Shown here: piece by piece, positions 11,553-19,924 of the stretch
Layout of the letters: the number at the start of each line of letters is the position of its first letter
How positions within the stretch are numbered: the first letter of the stretch is position 1
Made by a program: the position numbers and the translations under genes
Source of the DNA: Diprion similis
Lineage: Eukaryota > Arthropoda > Insecta > Hymenoptera > Diprionidae
Length of the DNA stretch: 64,000 nucleotides
Assembly (NCBI RefSeq): GCF_021155765.1
Contig: NC_060105.1
Coordinates: 16,339,001-16,403,000 of the forward strand
Reading direction: 5' to 3'
Notes under the pieces: model-generated
What the model saw: only the letters and a program-made list of their open reading frames with translations
The model's database searches: none
Told to the model about the DNA's origin: nothing

Positions 11553-11596
11553 GCCCCCAGCCAGGAACTATGGTGATATTGCTTCTAGCTGGGGGC
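11553..11596 (-). other. 3' UTR hairpin of the R1-like LINE
   Basis: GCCCCCAGC at 11553-11561 pairs perfectly with GCTGGGGGC at 11588-11596 across a 26-base loop, in the 3' UTR downstream of the ORF2 stop. LINE 3' UTR hairpins often serve as recognition structures for the element's own reverse transcriptase; that role is inferred here. Confidence 0.55.
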
Positions 11597-11663
11597 TCTG
11601 TCCGTGTATGTCTTGTCAGTCTGTCCGTCCGTTCAGTGCGGGCCGTCCGTCAGTCATGTTACG

Positions 11664-14645
11664 TCAGGCAGCCGTACGCATTCTTACGTCGTAAAATGTC
11701 TCTGTATAGGTGGCAACGAGTTGCCACCTTTCCGTACTGTGGAGCATCGCCCCGACAATGTTGCCGGGAGTAATGCCTCCCACGACCGTCTCAAGTCTCT
11801 GTCGCTGTTCTGTCCAGCGGTCACATTCAAAGAACGTGTGTTCCGCGTCGTCTCGTCCGTGTCCGCAGTACGTACAGTTGGGCGTCCGTACTCGGTTCAT
11901 GTTATGTAAGTACCGTCTGAAGTAACCGTGGCCCGTCAGAAGCTGGGTGACGTAAAAATTCACATCCCCGAACCCGCTCTGGATCCACGGTCTGAGGTCC
12001 TTAATAAGTCGTCTCGTCCAGTTTCCCGTCGTTTCGTCCGTCCAACGTTCTTGCCACGTCTGTATCGTCGCGTCTCTTTCCGTCGTTGCCGCGTCCCGTC
12101 GGGTCACGTCCGCGTCTCTTCCGTAGACCCTCCTACGCTCGAACGCAAGAAGGTCTATGGGAATCACGCCCGCCACCACCAGAACAGCCTCTGCTGAGAC
12201 CGTCCGATAGGAGCAAGCGATCCTCAACGCGCTCCGTCTCTGTACCGTCGTCATCGCGTGACAGTATTTCTTAGTCTTTAGGGAATCTGCCCAGATCTCC
12301 GCACCGTAAAGCAGAATCGAGTGTGTGGTGGACATTAAAAGTCTCCGTTTCCCCGGTCTCGGTCCGTTCGTGTTTGCCATCAGGCGGCTTAGGGATGCTA
12401 TCCTTTCGGCCGCCCTCTGAGCTGTCCGTTGTATGTGAGGCCAGAAGGTCATCTTCGTATCCAGGGTCACCCCCAGGTACTTGACTTCCCCTCTGGTCTC
12501 GATCTTGTCCGTCCCGACCGTCATGCGTAGTGTGGTCGGTATGCGTCTTCTGGTGAGAAGCACCAGTTCTGTCTTTTCCGTCGCGAGTTGTAGTCCGTGG
12601 TCAGTCATCCACCGCCCGACTCGTCTCATCGTCTGGTTTAATACGTATTGTGCCAAGTCTGGAGTGCGCTCGACTATCACCGCCACCACGTCGTCAGCGT
12701 AAGCGACTAGGCGAACGCCGAGCAAGAGCTCTAGTCTCAGCAGGCTGTCATAGATCCCGTTCCAAAAGTCAGGTCCCAGTATGGATCCTTGGACCCCCGC
12801 GGTGATCTGTCGCGTCACTTGACCTTCGGTCGTTCCGTACGTCAGTCGTCTGTTCCAAAGGTAGTCTTCCACAACCCGGAGCAGGTAAGGCGGGACCCCG
12901 GACTCGCCTCTCAGCGACTCCAAGATGTCCACCCACCTGGCCGAGTTGAAGGCGTTCCTGACGTCCAATGTCGCCAGCAGCACGATAGGTCGTGCTGCGT
13001 GGCAGTGTGTGTCTGTCTCCCGGAAGGAGTCGACCACCTCCTGGATCGCTCCGATCGTCGATCGACCCCTCCGGAAGCCAAACTGTCGGTCTGATAGTCC
13101 TCCTCCTTTCTGTATTGCGTCCGTCAGTCGTGGTCGCAGTAACTGTTCGAAAAGTTTCCCCGCCGTGTCTAGTAAGCTCAACGGCCGGTAGGCTGACGGT
13201 GCGCTGGGGTCACCCTTACCCTTAGAGATAAGGACCAGCTTTGCCGTCTTCCACCGGTCGCTGAAAGTCCCTGTTGTGAGGCACGTGTTGTAAAGGTCGA
13301 GAAGTATCTCCGGCCTCAGGCTTGCCATCAGCCGAAGAACCTCCGCCAGTACCCCGTCCGGTCCTGGCGCCTTACCCATCTTCATTTCCTTGGCCGCTCC
13401 GACGAGCTCCTCAGCAGTAAAGACAGGGGGCGGCGCCGTCTCGTCGTTGTTCGTCGCGTCTGTCCGCGTCGGGTGCGTCGGAAACAGTCCGTCTACGATC
13501 CGTCGTGCGGTTTCAGCGTCCTTGAGTTCTGGCGGGATCCGGGCCCCCAGCCTACCAGTCACAATCTTGTAACCGGCACCCCAGGGGTCGCGGTCCACCT
13601 CCTCGCAGAGCTTCTTCCAGCATCGCGTCTTACTGTCCCTGATGGCGTCCGTCAGTTGTTTCCGTGCCGTCTTGTACTCGGTCTGGCGGTTTCCCCTTTC
13701 GGGTCTCCCGCCAGCCCTAGTCACCCGTCTTCGTTTCGCCAAGCAGCTCTTCTGCAGCTCGGCTATTTCGTCGGTCCACCAGTACTGTGGCTGTCTGTTA
13801 CGTCCGTACCGTCGTTTCGGCATTGTGCTATTGCACAGCTGTGTCGTCAGTTTGGCCGTCTCGTCTGCCAGTCTTTCCGCCCTTTGCCGACCAGTCAGCT
13901 CTGGGGGAACGTCGGTGATCGGGGCCGGCGCTTTCGCCAGTTCCACCGAAAGCTTGTGCGCGTCGAGTTTGTCTACGTTCCACCGCGGGGGGTGCTGGAT
14001 CCTCGTCCGTGTCGTCGTCGTCTCTCCTGCCACTTCGAAGACGATGTACTGATGATCGCTGGCCGTGTAGCCCTCGAACACCCGCCACCGCCCTACCCGT
14101 GGCAGGATCCTGTCCGTCGTCATCGTAACGTCCGGGATGGAGTCTCCAAATCCCGGTCGTCTGTACGTCGGTACGTTTCCCGTGTTTGCCACTACCAGGT
14201 CCAGCCTTGCGGCCATCTCCAGCAGCAGCCGTCCGCGTCTGTTCGTCTCAGTCATGCCCCACTCGATCGCCCTCGCGTTAAAGTCCCCCGCGACCACGAG
14301 GTCCCCGGGCAGGTCCCTGAGTCCGTCTTCAAGGAGCGCAACCTTTGCCACGAACTCCGCCGCAGCGCAGTTTGGGGTCAGGTAGACGCTGACGTAAGTG
14401 ACAGCGCCCACCCTAGCCCAGACGTAGTCGTCTCCTACTCCACGAGCGGCTGTCCGGGCTCGGGCGGCGCCCCTCACCCAGATAGCTGCTGTCTCAGTCT
14501 CGTTCGTAATCCAATCCTGTGTTCGTCGTACCCTGTACGGCTCGCACAGGATCAGAATGTCGGCGTCATGTTCGTCCGCTATCTGTGGTAGTAGCATGTC
14601 TGCTGTCCTACTGCGGTTCAGGTTGCCCTGAACTATCTTGTCCAT
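11664..14645 (-). CDS. R1-like ORF2: endonuclease-reverse transcriptase
   Basis: An intact frame of about 993 residues from ATG 14645; the frame is open a little further up but without an ATG. The N-terminal ~220 residues form an apurinic-like endonuclease: GNLNRSRTA, LILCEPYR, VAGDFNARAIEWG and SDHQYIV hold the usual catalytic Asn, Glu, Asp and His positions. The central part is a reverse transcriptase with SAYRPLSLLD, LDVRNAFNSARW, GVQGSILGP and the catalytic AYADDVVAVI. A CCHC-type cluster (CTYCGHGRDDAEHTFFEC) lies near the C-terminus, as usual in R1-clade proteins. The enzyme would nick target DNA and copy the element RNA in place. It overlaps the end of ORF1 by about 13 bases, suggesting translational coupling. 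No disabling change is visible. Confidence 0.95.
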   Translation of the reverse strand: MDKIVQGNLNRSRTADMLLPQIADEHDADILILCEPYRVRRTQDWITNETETAAIWVRGAARARTAARGVGDDYVWARVGAVTYVSVYLTPNCAAAEFVAKVALLEDGLRDLPGDLVVAGDFNARAIEWGMTETNRRGRLLLEMAARLDLVVANTGNVPTYRRPGFGDSIPDVTMTTDRILPRVGRWRVFEGYTASDHQYIVFEVAGETTTTRTRIQHPPRWNVDKLDAHKLSVELAKAPAPITDVPPELTGRQRAERLADETAKLTTQLCNSTMPKRRYGRNRQPQYWWTDEIAELQKSCLAKRRRVTRAGGRPERGNRQTEYKTARKQLTDAIRDSKTRCWKKLCEEVDRDPWGAGYKIVTGRLGARIPPELKDAETARRIVDGLFPTHPTRTDATNNDETAPPPVFTAEELVGAAKEMKMGKAPGPDGVLAEVLRLMASLRPEILLDLYNTCLTTGTFSDRWKTAKLVLISKGKGDPSAPSAYRPLSLLDTAGKLFEQLLRPRLTDAIQKGGGLSDRQFGFRRGRSTIGAIQEVVDSFRETDTHCHAARPIVLLATLDVRNAFNSARWVDILESLRGESGVPPYLLRVVEDYLWNRRLTYGTTEGQVTRQITAGVQGSILGPDFWNGIYDSLLRLELLLGVRLVAYADDVVAVIVERTPDLAQYVLNQTMRRVGRWMTDHGLQLATEKTELVLLTRRRIPTTLRMTVGTDKIETRGEVKYLGVTLDTKMTFWPHIQRTAQRAAERIASLSRLMANTNGPRPGKRRLLMSTTHSILLYGAEIWADSLKTKKYCHAMTTVQRRSALRIACSYRTVSAEAVLVVAGVIPIDLLAFERRRVYGRDADVTRRDAATTERDATIQTWQERWTDETTGNWTRRLIKDLRPWIQSGFGDVNFYVTQLLTGHGYFRRYLHNMNRVRTPNCTYCGHGRDDAEHTFFECDRWTEQRQRLETVVGGITPGNIVGAMLHSTERWQLVATYTETFYDVRMRTAA

Positions 14646-15765
14646 CGTCCGGCCTGCTTCCTGCACTCCTCCAGCGCAACCCGGTACACAGCACACCTTC
14701 CGGAGCCCGAAAAGTGCGCCGCATCCCCGTGTCCCGCCTTGGAGCACAGTGAGCAGTTTGGTCTGTTCTTACAGTCCGTCGCGAAGTGTCCCGTCTGGCC
14801 GCACTTTCTGCAGCACTTAGTCCTGTCCTCGTCCGTGCAGTTTGCCCTCGTGTGGCCGTAGCCAAGGCACTTGTGGCATTTCGTCACGTTCAGTCTTTGT
14901 CGAACGCGGCAACCCACCCATCCAATCCCGATCCGTCCCTTGTTAAGCAGCGCCTTGGCTTCGTGCGATTCAAGGTCGCAGACAGCCATGTACTGCTCGG
15001 CTCGGTTCGGACCAAAGATGTGGACCCCGAAGTCCGCGTCTCGTCCCGTCTCTCGTCGCAGTGTCTGTATCACGTCGTCTCTGGTCGTGACACAGTCAAG
15101 GTCCATGATCTCCAGTTGTACTCTGGAGACCCCGGCCCGGACGTTGCCTGCGTCGCCGACCGCGTCCTGTAGGACGCGTCGGAAATCGTCTCGTCCGTTG
15201 GCATCTGTCTTTATCTTCAAAAGACACAGACCATTCTTCGTCTTCCTGAGGGTCGTCACTTTTACGTGACTCCTCGCAGAATCGACCGTGGCCCGTATCC
15301 TGCTAACGATGTCGGAGTACGTCTTGTCTTTTCCGGGTCTGACGAGCACAGCCGTCCCCCATTGCTGGGGAGCCGCTCTGCGCCCTTCAGCCCCGGTCGT
15401 CGCGTCCGTCGTCGGGTTCGTTCCGTCCGTCCGCGTCTTCCGTTTCGTTTTGGTCGTTTTTTTCGTCACCGTTTGCCAGTCGGCGGCCGATTCCACCGCC
15501 GTTGGCCTCTTTTGGGAGGTCTCCGGAGTGGTTCCAGTCGCTTCCCGTTTTCGTTTCGTCCGTGGAGTGTTTTGCGTCCGCTGTTCCGTCTGAGCGTCCG
15601 TTTCCGTCGTCTCGTTGTCCGTTTTGTTTTCCGTCGAGACTGCTCTGTTGCGCCTATTCAGCGCAACGTCGGCAGCCTCGAGGATCGTCTTTATGCCGCG
15701 TTTCACGGTCATATTCATGTTTTTTTGGATGGCCGCCGCTTCGGCCATCCCTGTCGCTGTCCTGT
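14633..15765 (-). CDS. R1-like ORF1, C-terminal part (zinc knuckles)
   Basis: The larger part of ORF1, reading without a stop to 14633. It is basic and threonine-rich, then has a region of Gag-like fold (about 15000-15350) and three zinc knuckles near the end: CHKCLGYGHTRANC, CRKCGQTGHFATDC and CSLCSKAGHGDAAH. The protein binds element RNA and forms the retrotransposition particle. It is separated from its N-terminal part (18237-18585 or further) by the nested LINE; the two parts are in the same frame across the insertion site once the 6-bp target duplication is counted once. Confidence 0.92.
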
Positions 15766-16717
15766 CGCTGTCCTCCTATTCTCTTGAAGTAGTAAGACGT
15801 GTCAAAGTGAGCTCCGTATCTAATCCCACATATAAAACAAACCGAATATCGGAAAACGTCGGGAGTGGAATCATCAGGTGGAGGAGGACAGTGTGCATCA
15901 GCTACCGCGATATCTCGTCACTGAGCAGTGCAGTTTTAAAGATTCCTGCACTTGAACATTTTGTATAATCTTGCGTGGTATCTCGGCAGACCGTTGGGTT
16001 TGACACGACGGTGTATTATCCGTGTGAGTGTATATACGGTAGATATTTCGATACAGCTGTGTTTTGATTTGCTATCACGCCAACTACCAGGGGGCCAGCG
16101 CGTATGTGGGTTCAAATCGCCGTGGTGTTTGTGCATCGGTCGGTGCCTGTCATTAGCTACACACCCACACACAATCAGACATTATTTGAATTTTAACTCT
16201 ATTACATACAATAGAGTGTGTGCACAACATCTATCCGGTATAGAGGGTTATAGCTTAATGCCCGCTCTCTCCCGCCACGACTATCAAACTGTATACATGA
16301 TAAGCCTCCTCTCGCTAGTGTAGAGCGTCGCGGGTGTGCAAATCTGACACGTGTGTGTGCGTACACACCTGTACGGTGTCTCTATAAATGTGAATCCGTT
16401 GGCGAACATATCGCACCTCCCTCTCCATCGCGTCTAATCTTCCTCACAACACGAACCAGAATATACACTCTCTATATTCTTATCCCCTCTCTCAGCTGTA
16501 ACGTTCGCCCTCTCTCTCTCGCTACGTCTATCACTTCGGAAAAACGACAAGCTCTCTCTCTCCAGCGTAAAGCGAGACGGGTGGGGCACTCTGATCTGTT
16601 GGGTGCGTGTGTACACACACCTATACGGCGCTTCTACAACAGTGAACCCGCTAGCAATACTTATCGTCTGCTCTCTCTCTCCCACTGCGCCTGTTTCGGA
16701 CAGACGAAAAGCTCACA

Positions 16718-17815
16718 ATGCCAGCAGTAAATTGCGGGATCTGCTCGAAGTTTATTGCATCGGATGATATACTGCGCTTATGCGGGGTGGAGGTACATGG
16801 CTTCCATAGGGCCTGCGTTAAAAACAAGCTGGGTGTCTCGTCAATGGCTCAACTGCCTACGAGCTTACACGTGGACTGTTTCTCTTGTCGCAAACGCTCG
16901 GCTAGCTCTATGGGTGCATCAAATACAGCACAAAATAGCCAAAGCGCGCCTGTGGACATCTCGCAGGCCTCACTATCCACGCAACTAGCGGGTTTCTCCC
17001 AACTTATCACGGCTCTCACGGCTAAGATAGATGGATTTGATGCTACCATAGGCACAATCCCATCACTCTCCGACAAACTCGACAAACTCGATGGTGTATG
17101 CGACGGCATAAACGAGCAAGTTGCAGGCCTTGACGATCTTCGCACTGACGTTCGGGACTGTCTCTCCCGGTTGGACTCTGTTTCCACGAGGCTGGACAAT
17201 ATTGAAATCACCACTGCATCGCTGTCCGAGTCGCTGGGCACTCTCTCCCGACGAGTTGATGTACTAGAACAACGTCCCCCCACCACCACCGGAGCTTCGA
17301 CTGATTCTCGCATTTTTGACCGCGTAAACCAGCTAGAGTACGCACAACATGTGACAGATCTCGTCATTGCTGGGCTCCCGGAATCAGAGGTAGACGACCA
17401 TGATAATGTCATCGGTCTCTGCGGCGTGTTAAATGTGCATATCGACCGCTCCCAAATCACCGCAATCAGGCGTATGCGGTCAAAAAACAGCACAAACAGC
17501 ACAAACAAACCACGCTTACTTTTCCTCTCAGTTTGCTCGGGTACATTGCGGAACTTGATTCTTAACGCCAAGCGATCTAAGGGGCAAATCAACGCGAAAT
17601 GTATCAACGCGGCCTTCTCGGAAACACAAATTATCTACATTAATGAATTTCTCCCCCCGCAGCTACACACTCTTCTAAAACGAGCAAAGGTCGTTGCAAA
17701 AGCCAAAAAATACCAGCACGCTTGGGTCCGCGACGGGGCAGTCAATATTAAAAAGACGCAAAATGCACCGATTATACGCATCATCCACGAAGACCAGCTT
17801 GAGGCCCTACCATGA
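16718..17815 (+). CDS. CR1-type ORF1 protein with PHD-like finger
   Basis: An intact frame of 365 residues from ATG 16718. Residues about 3-60 hold a PHD/ZZ-like zinc finger (CGICSKF, then CGVEVHGFHRAC, then CFSCRK). Residues about 80-200 are a coiled coil of repeated LDxLDx-type heptads. The C-terminal ~150 residues resemble the RNA-binding-plus-C-terminal module of LINE ORF1 proteins (LVIAGLPESE ... HAWVRDGAVNIKK). The same closing motif occurs in the decayed CR1-like LINE at 22938-23531 (HIWISDGAVFLRK), so the two are related families. Role: RNA chaperone and particle protein of a LINE. Confidence 0.88.
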   Translation: MPAVNCGICSKFIASDDILRLCGVEVHGFHRACVKNKLGVSSMAQLPTSLHVDCFSCRKRSASSMGASNTAQNSQSAPVDISQASLSTQLAGFSQLITALTAKIDGFDATIGTIPSLSDKLDKLDGVCDGINEQVAGLDDLRTDVRDCLSRLDSVSTRLDNIEITTASLSESLGTLSRRVDVLEQRPPTTTGASTDSRIFDRVNQLEYAQHVTDLVIAGLPESEVDDHDNVIGLCGVLNVHIDRSQITAIRRMRSKNSTNSTNKPRLLFLSVCSGTLRNLILNAKRSKGQINAKCINAAFSETQIIYINEFLPPQLHTLLKRAKVVAKAKKYQHAWVRDGAVNIKKTQNAPIIRIIHEDQLEALP

Positions 17816-18230
17816 CTCGATGGAGCCCCCCCGCCGCCCATTGCCACCGACTCTACCCTGCCTCGACTCCGAATTTGTCACCTCAATGCCTATACTATTT
17901 TATCTCTACTAAATCTCATCACCTGGCTGAAAAATGGCCTCGCAATAATGCTACACTTTCTCTACACTCCTACACTCTCACACTCACATACTCAAACACT
18001 GATACTACCTCACTCGTCTAACCACTATACTCGCCTAACAACTACACTCGTCTTACGCTACCAAACTCGTCTATGCAGGAAAAGGAAATAAGCATATGAG
18101 TAAACAAACAAATACCACAAATTAGACTTAAGTTAATCATAAGTAAACCTGTCTTCTCACAATGAATTGCTGTTTATACCAACGGATATTTATCCTAGTA
18201 TAATAAAAACATGTTCAATCAATCAATCAA
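17816..18230 (+). pseudogene. ORF2 start remnant and 3' UTR of CR1-like LINE
   Basis: Shortly after the ORF1 stop, a frame reads RICHLNAYTILSLLN (about 17868-17915), which is how CR1-group ORF2 endonucleases begin (usually R.CHLNARSL). It then dissolves into CACTC/ACTAC-type low-complexity sequence with stops and runs into the 3' tail. The rest of ORF2 is missing. Confidence 0.7.
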
Positions 18231-18236
18231 TCCTGT

Positions 18237-18585
18237 GTATCAAAGACAGTATGTCCGTCAGGTCCATCTCGTCCGTGATTCGCGTTTCCGTGCCGACCAT
18301 GGATGCAGCGGAAACGCAACTCGCTCCGCTGCCTGTGCTCGACACGCTGTCCGTCCTGTCTCGTCGTGGTTGTCCCAGTGTCGTTCTGTCCGCTTTGCCA
18401 GTTTTCGTGTCAGTCGTCTTCGTCGCAGTGTTTGTCGCCAGGTCATTGCACAGTTTGCGGCCCCCAGAATCCATGCCGCTGCCATGGGCCACCGGGGCTT
18501 TCACCCGATCGGAACCCAGGGTGGATTTCCCCTGTGCAGGGGCTGCCACCTGAGGTATAGCGTTTTTACCCTTGTGCATATCCAT
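18237..18585 (-). CDS. R1-like ORF1, N-terminal part
   Basis: Low-complexity, Thr/Gly/Arg-rich N-terminal region of ORF1. The first in-frame ATG is at 18585; the frame is open up to 18774 but only with a GTG there, after an in-frame stop. The fragment ends at the nested LINE boundary in DLTDILSLIH and would continue in frame at 15765. From ATG 18585 the undisturbed protein would have about 493 residues. No domain is recognisable in this part, which is usual for ORF1 N-termini. Confidence 0.75.
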
Positions 18586-18790
18586 AAATGTTCCGTAATG
18601 CTCGGGTCTCTCGGGGGTGCGAGTCCCCGTACCGTGCCGGAACGTCACACGGCCCCTGAGGTCGCCTCCGGGGCCATCCGTCGGTCCTGTGCCGACTTCA
18701 GTCCCCTTCGGCTTACTCCGTGTACGCAGGGTCGTCACTCCCCGAGTGAGAGGGTTTTGAGGCCCGCCCACCACCTAAGTATAGATTCGT

Positions 18791-18866
18791 TATAATTATC
18801 GTTATCATTATTATTATTATCAGTTTCATTATAATTATCATTATCACTATCATTATTAATTAAGAC
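18791..18866. repeat. ATT/ATC simple repeat; right target copy of the R1-like LINE
   Basis: Contains the second copy (18791-18837) of the 47-bp target duplication, continuing into more ATTATC repeat. Confidence 0.85.
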
Positions 18867-19080
18867 CAATTAATATTAATATCAACGCTATTTTCAATGT
18901 TAACGATTATGCTAGTTTTAAGTTTAAAATATGTACACTCTGTACACCTTTTTCTTTTTTGTTTTTTGGGCTTTTGGCCGTTAGAGGACTTTGTCCTACG
19001 GCCTGGATAATAAATTACAATTACAATTACAATCATTATAATTATCATTATCAATATCATTATCGTTCTCACTATCGAGT
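18867..19080 (+). repeat. Short retroposon-like unit with simple-repeat tail, plus copy
   Basis: A unit of about 150 bases starting AGACCAAT and ending in GTTAGAGGACTTTGTCCTAC, which contains a small hairpin (AGGAC/GTCCT), followed by AATAAA and a TTACAA repeat tail that runs into ATTATC repeats. A second copy lies inverted at 19300-19493. The tail and terminal hairpin suggest a LINE 3' end or a SINE-like unit. Confidence 0.7.
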
Positions 19081-19299
19081 TACTATAATTATCATTATTA
19101 TCATTATTATTATGATTTATTATGATAAAATACGTATATTTAATTCCTTTGTTAACTAGTTATCCCAAATGTTTCTTTTTGGCCGTCAACATGGCGTGGC
19201 CTTCCCTCTTGAGAAAAAAAAATTACATTTTGTCTTCGTCGTCGTCAATATCTTGCATTTGCTTTCGTTGTCAGTGATAATGATAATTATAATGATGAT

Positions 19300-19493
19300 G
19301 ATAGTTATAATGTAATGTAATGTGATGTAATGTAATGTAATTTATTATCGAGACCGTAGGACAAAGTCCTCTAACGGCCAAGAGCCCAAAAAAACGAAAA
19401 AGGTATACAGAGTGTACATGTTTTAAACTTAAAACTAGCACAATGTTAACATTGAAAATAGCGTTGATGTTAATATTGATATTGATTGGTCTC
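19300..19493 (-). repeat. Short retroposon-like unit with simple-repeat tail, minus copy
   Basis: Inverted copy of the unit at 18867-19012, with the same start (AGACCAAT, at the right end here), the same terminal hairpin, and a TTACA-type tail (about 19300-19345) on the left. The two copies face each other tail to tail across simple repeats. Confidence 0.7.
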
Positions 19494-19499
19494 ACAACG

Positions 19500-19920
19500 T
19501 CATTTTTGCTACGAGAGAAAGCCAGAGAACAATAGAATATATGATAAAATAAACATGAAAATAAAAAAAAATAAAAATAAATAAAAAAATAAATATATAT
19601 ATAAGATCTATTTCTATGGGGTTAGGGAAATCAACCCGTGAATAATACGACGTTGCGTTGCTCTGAAAACAAAGTGTTTATTTGATTATTTTAATGTCTT
19701 ATTTACACTATGTACAGTAACTCTTACCTGAAAGCAAAGAAACGACAATTAACGTTTATTATTCAACCAATCGATCCCTTTTTTCAGATTATGTTTATGT
19801 TTTTCTCTTTGTCTCTCTTGGCTTTCCTTTTTAGACCATGTGCTCTTCTTTTATCTTTGACACTTCTCTCCCCCGTAAAGGACGGTCTCTACCTTACCCG
19901 CAGAGGAGCGCGGCATCATA
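19500..19920. other. Non-coding, AT-rich
   Basis: No gene. Contains A-rich runs near 19555-19600 and probably the 3' UTR of the LINE to its right. Confidence 0.45.
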
Positions 19921-19924
19921 CAAA

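Larger units (their letters stand above)
15766..18230 (+). mobile_element. Nested CR1-like LINE retaining only ORF1
   Basis: A plus-strand element inside ORF1 of the R1-like LINE. It is flanked by TCCTGT on both sides (15760-15765 and 18231-18236) and ends in a TCAA repeat tail (about 18214-18230). It has a long 5' region (15766-16717), an intact ORF1 (16718-17815), then only about 400 bases before the tail. ORF2, normally ~3 kb, is all but deleted, so the copy is non-autonomous and must have used another element's machinery. Pyrimidine-rich CTCTCTC tracts occur in the 5' region. Confidence 0.85.
11426..18790 (-). mobile_element. R1-clade non-LTR retrotransposon, interrupted by a nested LINE
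   Basis: Minus-strand LINE with two long frames, ORF1 (zinc-knuckle Gag-like) and ORF2 (apurinic-type endonuclease plus reverse transcriptase), a short 3' UTR and an A-rich 3' end at about 11426-11443. A perfect 47-bp direct repeat (11379-11425 and 18791-18837) bounds it. The overlapping ORF1/ORF2 layout and the ORF2 motif GNLNRSRTA place it in the R1/TRAS/SART/Waldo group, many members of which insert into defined repeats. A second LINE (15766-18230) lies in ORF1. Apart from that, both frames are intact. The 5' leader before ORF1 is very short, so the 5' end may be slightly truncated. Confidence 0.9.

Noticed and set aside
13473-14591. Long plus-strand frame opposite the R1-like ORF2
   Set aside because: Mirror of a GC-rich coding sequence; low-complexity Ser/Arg/Pro/Val composition without any domain.
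15266-15787. Plus-strand Arg-rich frame opposite R1-like ORF1
   Set aside because: Composition artefact of the antisense of a Thr/Arg-rich ORF1.
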